Source of the DNA: Oscillospiraceae bacterium
GTDB lineage: Bacteria; Bacillota; Clostridia; Oscillospirales; Acutalibacteraceae
DNA: 38,693 bases
Direction: 5' to 3'
NCBI GenBank assembly: GCA_009785335.1
Contig: WQWM01000020.1
Coordinates: 1-38,693 of the forward strand
The notes beneath the pieces are model-generated. The model did no database searches. It saw only the letters and a list, made by a program, of their open reading frames with translations, and had not been told where the DNA came from. The stretch's first letter is position 1, and each line of letters starts with the position of its first letter. Below are positions 33,790 to 38,693 of the stretch, one piece after another. The position numbers and the translations under genes were made by a program.

Positions 33790-33824
33790 GTCTCCGTTTG
33801 CATTGAGAATCCCGACGATGTCAC

Positions 33825-34244
33825 CTATAGGTTTTCGATGCTAACACATTCTCCGTCTTTACTTAAGTGCGTTACCCCTAAGTCTGTCGAAACAACGAAA
33901 GTATTGTCAGTAAATTTCACGTCATCAATTAGGCTATTGGCAACATATTCGAAGACTACTTCACCTTTTCTCAAATCTATTGCGTAAAAATACAAGCTTT
34001 CGACCAGCAGAAGCGTATCACCACAATCATTTGAAACAATCGCAGGAAGAAAATTCAAATTCGCTATATAAATTGCAATCCAACGAATCAAGTTTTCATT
34101 GATCGTATATGCTTTTAAAAGACAAATATTATCCCCATAATTTTCAAAGCCCAATTCAAGGATATTGCCTAAATGTCTATTTAAATCTCGCCTTGTTACA
34201 TTTCCAACATGCCTTATCAACCAACCATTGTATAAAATATCCAA
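33825..34244 (-). CDS. Immunity-like soluble protein for tip C
   Basis: A 139-residue soluble, AT-rich gene product of no recognised family. It has a predicted alternating strand pattern (IRWIAIYIANLNFLPAIV, GDTLLLVESLYFYAIDL, TFVVSTDLGVTHLS), possibly a beta-propeller-like immunity protein. The start is TTG at 34244, one nt after the stop of RHS tip C, with GGAGG inside the end of that gene. Position makes it the likely immunity partner of tip C. Its own stop (CTATAG) was created at the join to tip B. Confidence 0.6.
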   Translation of the reverse strand: MDILYNGWLIRHVGNVTRRDLNRHLGNILELGFENYGDNICLLKAYTINENLIRWIAIYIANLNFLPAIVSNDCGDTLLLVESLYFYAIDLRKGEVVFEYVANSLIDDVKFTDNTFVVSTDLGVTHLSKDGECVSIENL

Positions 34245-34245
34245 A

Positions 34246-34956
34246 TTAACCTCCTTGAAGTATTACAGAAATTAGCGAATTTTCTTGCCAAACCGAAGTC
34301 ATATGTAAAAGTCCATTTGGCCCAACGAGCAAAGATTCCCTAGTGGTATATCCATCAATAATCCTCACAATTGAACCTGGATCATTTAGCACGTTGGTCA
34401 AAGCATCTGTTACGATTCCCCTTCCGGTAGCATTGTCAAAAATACCAATCCTATTTAACTGCCTCAGCATATCTGTGCTTCTTTCAAGATTGTGCCGTCT
34501 TCCTGTTGCTTGGCCAAACATAAAATCTAGTTTTCTACCTAATTCAGGAACTCTTGGCGCGACTTGCCCCCCAGCTCTCGTCGCCCAGTTCACCGCAGCA
34601 CTGCCTTGTTGCTGAGCCCAGTTTATAGCAGCACTGCCTTGTTTTTTTGCCCAATTCAGTGCTTGGTCGCCATATTTCCAAGCCATGGTGCCAATGAAAA
34701 CAAGAAAACTACCTTCATATCTTGATCTTTGGGGCTGCCTCATAAACCCTGTTGGGTCGTAAAAATTAACAGGATCATTGTTACAATACGCATACATATT
34801 CGTGCCCAAGATACCAACACCCGTATCAAGGAAAACATCCGCTGAAATAAACCTTCTGAGGGCTGGGTCATAGTAACGCGATTGTAAGTAGTACAGCCCA
34901 GTCGCCCAATCAAAATAATACCCCCGGTAGGTAATCGGATTAACACTCGCCGTCAT
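34246..34956 (-). CDS. Orphan RHS tip C, probable nuclease-type toxin
   Basis: A 236-residue fragment. It starts MTASVNPITYRGYY at the junction ATG (GGAGG 6 nt upstream). The short RHS core ends at NFYDPTG near residue 65. After a linker with repeated WAKKQGSAAINWA/WAQQQGSAAVNWA units comes a compact C-terminal domain with FMFGQATGRRHNLERSTDML, GIFDNATGRGIVTDAL, LLVGPNGLLHMTSVW and ISVILQGG. This pattern resembles small ribonuclease toxin tips of the barnase/EndoU-like group; I do not assert a numbered family. It is followed 1 nt later by its immunity candidate. Confidence 0.78.
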   Translation of the reverse strand: MTASVNPITYRGYYFDWATGLYYLQSRYYDPALRRFISADVFLDTGVGILGTNMYAYCNNDPVNFYDPTGFMRQPQRSRYEGSFLVFIGTMAWKYGDQALNWAKKQGSAAINWAQQQGSAAVNWATRAGGQVAPRVPELGRKLDFMFGQATGRRHNLERSTDMLRQLNRIGIFDNATGRGIVTDALTNVLNDPGSIVRIIDGYTTRESLLVGPNGLLHMTSVWQENSLISVILQGG

Positions 34957-35344
34957 GGTTTTCCTCCTCGGCGGGTGGCTCGTCTTTCCCGGCAGGCACA
35001 CTGCGGATTAACCAAATGATTGTAGAAACGAACAATGCAAGAATCAATATTATGAGCGTACCACCTTCTCTGGATAAAATAAGTGGTCCACTTTGATAGA
35101 CTTGCATCAAATATATTGCCGCGAGTATACTATGAATTAGATGCAAAACTCGCCGTAAATTTACTTGACGGTTTAATTGAACGAGCAAAACCACCACAAA
35201 TAATATAGATGTTAACGACAGACCAATCAACAAAAAATCATTGGGCCAGTCCATAAATGCAACTTGAAATGCAATCACAAAAGTTCCAATTATAATAATA
35301 GTGTGCCAGAGTGTTTCAAAGTGTGATATAAAAAACTTTTTCAT
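34940..35344 (-). CDS. Immunity-like membrane protein for tip D
   Basis: A 134-residue protein with four hydrophobic segments (about residues 11-30, 37-56, 67-82 and 95-114) and a charged tail KDEPPAEEENHDGEC. Its ATG overlaps the TGA of RHS tip D (ATGA), with GGAGG inside tip D. The tail is the junction motif that provides GGAGG and ATG for RHS tip C. Immunity role inferred from position. Confidence 0.6.
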   Translation of the reverse strand: MKKFFISHFETLWHTIIIIGTFVIAFQVAFMDWPNDFLLIGLSLTSILFVVVLLVQLNRQVNLRRVLHLIHSILAAIYLMQVYQSGPLILSREGGTLIILILALFVSTIIWLIRSVPAGKDEPPAEEENHDGEC

Positions 35345-36408
35345 CTTACAGCACCTCCACCTGGTCGGTATACACGTGTGGCTGGTGTAGTTGGTAATAA
35401 GACAAAGTGGTTGCTATGCGAAGCCCCCATAGAGTTCATTGCTCTGAGTATTTGTTGGCCTGGTGAAACCGCATATACCAATATACCGCCCATACCACCC
35501 ACAAACCAGCCAGCTTGTTGTACAAAAGCAATATCGTTTGGTCCATTCGGAGTGCTGTGCGGAAGCATGCCAAGCCCCATTTCCATCCCTACTTCGTGCG
35601 AAATCCTAAAGCCTCGCCAAGAAGCATTACGAGCATTTGCATGAGCACGCATATCAGGTGTGCGTCCCGCAACAAAATCGAACTGCCGTTCTGTTCCTCG
35701 GGGGTCAATGTACCCTACAGTACCGTGGATTACGCCGTTATTATCTGACGTTATATTTGATATTGCAAACCGTGTTCCATGTCCATATTCTTCAGAAAGT
35801 ATGCTATGGATGTTTCGATGAATACCTATAAATTGTTTGGCTGCTTCACTTAAGTCGAATTCTTGGCCTCCATTCTCGCGTAGCCACGCTAAGTGTGCAT
35901 CAAGATCCCACATACTGCCGCTCAATCGCTTCGTTCCCTCTGGATCATAAAAATTTATCGGATCGTTATGACAGTAAGCATACATATTTGTGCCCATTAT
36001 ACCGTCTGCAGTATCCATGTAGATATCGGGCGAAATAAAGCGCCGCAACATCGGATCGTAATATCTTGATTGCAGATAAAACAGCCCAGTTGCCCAGTCT
36101 TTGTAATATCCCCTGTAGGTGATGGGGTTTGTATAAGCTAACTCCCCGCCATAGTCAAGAATATTACCCCAACTGTCGTAAGTATACCACGCCACGACGT
36201 TGCCGTCAATGTCTATGACAGAAACAACGTCCCCTTGTAGGTTGCGCACATAAAAGTAAGGAACACCGTTCAGCGTAAACCCTAACATCACGCCATTCAC
36301 ATCATAGAACCAAGCGATGGTTTGGTTGTTCTGCGGGGTAAATCGCGCCATGAGGAGGCCACCAGCCCAAACGTAGCAGAAAATCATGCTATTCTTCGTT
36401 TTGATCAT
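35341..36408 (-). CDS. Orphan RHS tip D (longest RHS core fragment)
   Basis: A 355-residue fragment with the most core left: YVWAGGLLMARFTPQ, TIAWFYDVNGVMLGFTLNG, VPYFYVRNLQGDVVSV, YDSWGNILDYGG, ITYRGYYKDWATGLFYLQSR, and the end INFYDPEG near residue 160. The C-terminal 195 residues contain QFDFVAGRTPDMRAHANARN and ASHSNHFVLLPTT. They look distantly like the tip F toxin domain (LDFVVGRGTDLANYRADMN, IIFVPLRL). No family is recognised. The start ATG overlaps the stop of the preceding immunity-like gene by 4 nt. The first codons (KTKNSM) resemble the junction leader TATKNS of tips A and E. Confidence 0.78.
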   Translation of the reverse strand: MIKTKNSMIFCYVWAGGLLMARFTPQNNQTIAWFYDVNGVMLGFTLNGVPYFYVRNLQGDVVSVIDIDGNVVAWYTYDSWGNILDYGGELAYTNPITYRGYYKDWATGLFYLQSRYYDPMLRRFISPDIYMDTADGIMGTNMYAYCHNDPINFYDPEGTKRLSGSMWDLDAHLAWLRENGGQEFDLSEAAKQFIGIHRNIHSILSEEYGHGTRFAISNITSDNNGVIHGTVGYIDPRGTERQFDFVAGRTPDMRAHANARNASWRGFRISHEVGMEMGLGMLPHSTPNGPNDIAFVQQAGWFVGGMGGILVYAVSPGQQILRAMNSMGASHSNHFVLLPTTPATRVYRPGGGAVR

Positions 36409-36638
36409 TCTTCTTTTTCCAATGCTACGGTTACTTCCTTGTTATAATCAGAACTCATTAGATGGTAATGGTCACCTGGGTTGATGACAAAACCATTACA
36501 TTGTATGGGATTAGGTTCTTCTAATAGGCCCTCTAGAGCAGAAATAAGTTCAAGCAATTCATTTTTTTTTAACAGAATTGTCACGTTGTTTAATTCTTCT
36601 TCAGCTGCTTTTCGTTTGTCAAAATATTTAATTTTCAT
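36405..36638 (-). CDS. Immunity-like small protein for tip E
   Basis: A 77-residue protein, MKIKYFDKRKAAEEELNN..., soluble, helical at first, then a short strand region (CNGFVINPGDHYHLMSS), ending in the acidic LEKEE. GGGAGG is the end of tip E, and the ATG is 2 nt after its stop. Position and size suit an immunity protein; the family is not recognised. Confidence 0.62.
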   Translation of the reverse strand: MKIKYFDKRKAAEEELNNVTILLKKNELLELISALEGLLEEPNPIQCNGFVINPGDHYHLMSSDYNKEVTVALEKEE

Positions 36639-36640
36639 TA

Positions 36641-37552
36641 TTATCCTCCCGGAAATATTCGATGTACACCAGGCATTGCATCTACCCAACGTCGCCCATT
36701 CCAATTTTGCATATTCACATGTGGATTTGATGTATTCATGTCATCAAATCTAATTTGTCGCAAACCATCTGCGGATATTATCGTCAAATCTCCATTATCT
36801 TTTGGGATAACTCTAGGGTTTGGCCCAATCCAATCCAGAACATTATCCTTGAGTATTTGCTGACTTGGGTTTAACCCACTCGGTGGAGTTGAAGACGGTC
36901 GCGTTGGCGGCGCCGCTTGCGTTCCCCCGCCGCGTGGTTGAGTTTGAGCTGGCATTCTTCCTGCTGGTGGCGTATGTCCTGACATCCATTTGCGCAAGAG
37001 AAATTGCTGTTGCGCTTGCCTTCCCGTCAGTTGAGCACCAATTGGCGGCTGTCCCGGGCCTATCCAGCTGTCGTCGCTTATTCGAGGTATCCCATTCGGC
37101 ACCCCTCCTACCGTATTACGCGGCGGGTTATTCTTTTTCTTCATCCACCAAGGTTTATCTTTTTTATAGCCATCCTGATCATAATAATTTATCGGGTCGT
37201 TATGGCAGTAAGCATACATGTTAGTGCCCATTATGCCATCTTCAGTATCTAAGAAAATATCTGGAGACAAAAATCTTCTCAGCTGCGGGCTATAATATCT
37301 GGATTGCAAGTAATACAACTGCGTAGCATTATCCCAGTAATATCCTCTATAGCGAATTGGATTTATCCTAGCAATATCCGTATCAGACACATACAGGTGG
37401 TTCCCCCACGCATCATATTGGTATTCTGCAACCAAGTCTCCGTTTGCATTGAGAATCCCGACGATGTCACCCTGCAGGTTCCTGACGTAGAAATACGGCG
37501 TTCCGTTCAGCTCAAAGCCCAGCATTTGCCCATCATTCTTCGTTGCCGTCAT
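36641..37552 (-). CDS. Orphan RHS tip E with a common polymorphic-toxin C-terminus
   Basis: A 303-residue fragment starting at the junction ATG (MTATKNDGQMLGFELNG) with GGAGG 6 nt upstream. The RHS core runs through RNLQGDIVGILNANGDLVAE and QSRYYSPQLRRFLSPDIF to INYYDQDG near residue 130. A Pro/Gln-rich linker follows. The last 75 residues (DNVLDWIGPNPRVI, LTIISADGLRQIRFDD, NPHVNMQNWNGRRWVDA) follow a pattern I know from many RHS/polymorphic toxin ends, where this small domain is treated as a nuclease-like toxin. The family name is not asserted. The 77-residue immunity candidate follows directly. Confidence 0.8.
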   Translation of the reverse strand: MTATKNDGQMLGFELNGTPYFYVRNLQGDIVGILNANGDLVAEYQYDAWGNHLYVSDTDIARINPIRYRGYYWDNATQLYYLQSRYYSPQLRRFLSPDIFLDTEDGIMGTNMYAYCHNDPINYYDQDGYKKDKPWWMKKKNNPPRNTVGGVPNGIPRISDDSWIGPGQPPIGAQLTGRQAQQQFLLRKWMSGHTPPAGRMPAQTQPRGGGTQAAPPTRPSSTPPSGLNPSQQILKDNVLDWIGPNPRVIPKDNGDLTIISADGLRQIRFDDMNTSNPHVNMQNWNGRRWVDAMPGVHRIFPGG

Positions 37553-38006
37553 GGTCGTCCTCCTCGCGGGGCTTGCGCTTGGCTTGGCGGCGTTTGTGCA
37601 TCCAAAACGAAACACGCAAAATAGCAGCAATTATAACTATGGCGTATGCAATTAACATCATGACAACAAAATTCATTGCGTAATACATTGTTGTAGAAAA
37701 TCTGAAGAACGAGAACAACACATAGCCATTCAAAATAAGATAGAAGAAGTCCCTGAAGCTTCTTTTTCTGAGCACCGTTACTCGGCAAATACTATAGAGT
37801 GAGAACACTCCGAAGCAACAGACAAGAAAGATAAACAGCTGTAAGTTGATATATGGGAAAATCTCTGATGGATGAAAAAAAAGGGAGTGGCGTCCTTGAG
37901 AAAAAAGTTCAACGATATCTCTTTGAAAGCTTATCAGCAGTGGCCACAACGCAACCCAAGCGATATCTCCCCAATATTTATAGAGAATGCAAATAAATTT
38001 TTTCAT
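37533..38006 (-). CDS. Immunity-like membrane protein for tip F
   Basis: A 157-residue protein with four hydrophobic segments (about residues 12-28, 45-70, 85-104 and 108-134) and a tail RRQAKRKPREEDDHDGNEE. It begins 14 nt after the stop of tip F; GGGGTG is the best Shine-Dalgarno. The tail shares the KRKP...DHDGNEE ending with the tip-B partner, although the membrane parts look unrelated. That shared end is the junction motif. Confidence 0.6.
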   Translation of the reverse strand: MKKFICILYKYWGDIAWVALWPLLISFQRDIVELFSQGRHSLFFHPSEIFPYINLQLFIFLVCCFGVFSLYSICRVTVLRKRSFRDFFYLILNGYVLFSFFRFSTTMYYAMNFVVMMLIAYAIVIIAAILRVSFWMHKRRQAKRKPREEDDHDGNEE

Positions 38007-38020
38007 ATTCACACCCCAAA

Positions 38021-38545
38021 TCAAAAGTTCACAGGGCGTAATCTTAAGGGAACAAAAATAATTGTATTGTCATTCCCGTGACCGCCTTGTAAAGCTCGAC
38101 TAATGTCATCGTTTTTTCTTGCATTCCAGCCAAACGTGCTGTGCGCGTCCACAAGAAAATCTATTCCATCAGGTAAAAGTCTTCCTACCGTATTTCTAGC
38201 GATAAATCGAAATGCTTGTGAAGCTCTGCTAGGGGCAGCGTTCATGTCAGCTCTATAATTCGCTAAGTCAGTACCACGACCGACAACAAAGTCTAAAGCA
38301 TATGTCTGACCAAGTCGCTCATACATCATTGTGCCTTCCATTATAAAATAACGTTCGTTATTATATGGATTAACCCCTTGTATTATTCTAAAACTTACTA
38401 ACCTTTGGTTTTCACCTTCTGTCAATTCGTTTGTACCTTCACGGGCGGCCCATCTCAATAACGAAAAATCATTCCAATGAGGGGAATCTAGTGTTACGCC
38501 AAACGAACCTAAAAAATCATCAAATGCAAGATAAATTGGGCGCAT
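38021..38545 (-). CDS. Orphan RHS tip F, cut right after the RHS core
   Basis: A 174-residue reading from the first ATG. Upstream in frame is DAYDPDGYFTRL, where DPDG is the normal last motif of an RHS core, so almost the whole core is missing. The C-terminal domain (FIMEGTMMYERLGQTYALDF, VVGRGTDLANYRADMNAAPS, GNDNTIIFVPLRL) looks distantly related to tip D. The frame stays open to the window edge without a start codon. The DNA beyond 38600 looks like a promoter for a plus-strand gene, so the tip is probably a 5'-truncated remnant. Confidence 0.65.
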   Translation of the reverse strand: MRPIYLAFDDFLGSFGVTLDSPHWNDFSLLRWAAREGTNELTEGENQRLVSFRIIQGVNPYNNERYFIMEGTMMYERLGQTYALDFVVGRGTDLANYRADMNAAPSRASQAFRFIARNTVGRLLPDGIDFLVDAHSTFGWNARKNDDISRALQGGHGNDNTIIFVPLRLRPVNF

Positions 38546-38609
38546 TAATCGTGTAAAATAACCATCTGGATCGTAAGCGTCAAAAACGCATTTTTTTTGT
38601 AGAAATCTC

Positions 38610-38638
38610 TTGAAAAACCTATTGAGATATGTTATACT
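38610..38638 (+). promoter_or_regulatory. Sigma-A promoter at the right edge
   Basis: TTGAAA, 17 bp, TATACT on the plus strand. It marks the outer limit of the RHS array and points to a gene that leaves the window. Confidence 0.65.
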
Positions 38639-38676
38639 GAAGTTACAGGAATAAATTGGAAAACGGGGGTTTGTGT

Positions 38677-38693
38677 ATGACGTTATCGAACAA
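38677..38693 (+). CDS. Start of a plus-strand gene cut by the window edge
   Basis: An ATG followed by codons for TLSN, about 39 nt after the TATACT of the promoter above. There is only a weak purine-rich ribosome site (ACGGGGG). Too short to identify. Confidence 0.35.

Noticed and set aside
38546-38693. Tip F frame extended upstream to the window edge as a larger RHS gene
   Set aside because: The upstream residues do not match RHS core sequence before DAYDPDG, and the DNA carries a convincing plus-strand promoter.

Overview
The window looks like chromosomal DNA of a spore-forming, fermentative Firmicute, probably a gut-type Clostridia. The evidence is a YtaF-type sporulation membrane protein, a GerMN lipoprotein, a long-form hibernation factor, a bifunctional AdhE, Shine-Dalgarno sites of the AAGGAGG type and TTGACA/TATAAT promoters. 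This is inference from gene content; there is no rRNA to place it. Housekeeping genes are GC-rich. Several hypothetical genes and the right-hand 7 kb are visibly more AT-rich. I see no tRNA, rRNA or CRISPR array.

Layout. 375-5801 (minus): D-Ala-D-Ala ligase, a sugar-phosphate isomerase-like protein, MurF, a small membrane protein and a PHP phosphoesterase. 6046-8031: a secreted lysine-free protein and, divergently, a YcxB-like membrane protein with an alkyltransferase-like protein. 8107-16439: ABC-F ATPase, transglutaminase-like protein, YtaF (minus), a secreted orphan, AdhE and an APH-type kinase. 16626-19143 (minus): a tight operon DUF4230-GNAT-ThuA-nitroreductase. 19343-24139 (minus): PBECR-like nuclease, Old-Yellow-Enzyme-type oxidoreductase, DUF4253 protein, dUTPase. 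24396-27101 (plus): rhamnose isomerase, short GH32 enzyme, acyl carrier protein. 27395-31649 (minus): HPF, GerMN lipoprotein, TsaB, TsaE, a second PBECR-like nuclease, IMP dehydrogenase. 31827-38545 (minus): six truncated RHS tips alternating with five immunity-like genes, with no full-length RHS parent in view.

Three things stand out. First, two stand-alone PBECR-like nuclease genes, each directly after a housekeeping gene, face a strong sigma-A promoter on the opposite strand. Each promoter would make an RNA of about 90 nt with a long closing stem that runs into the nuclease stop codon. This repeated arrangement is the best candidate for an undescribed toxin/RNA pair. Second, the RHS tips are joined by a recurring junction sequence. 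In one frame it encodes the acidic tail of an immunity-like membrane protein; in the other it supplies a Shine-Dalgarno and ATG for the next RHS fragment. Third, several families of interspersed repeats sit exactly at gene ends. Some supply stop codons. One family forms a covarying A/T hairpin plus Shine-Dalgarno directly before five start codons.
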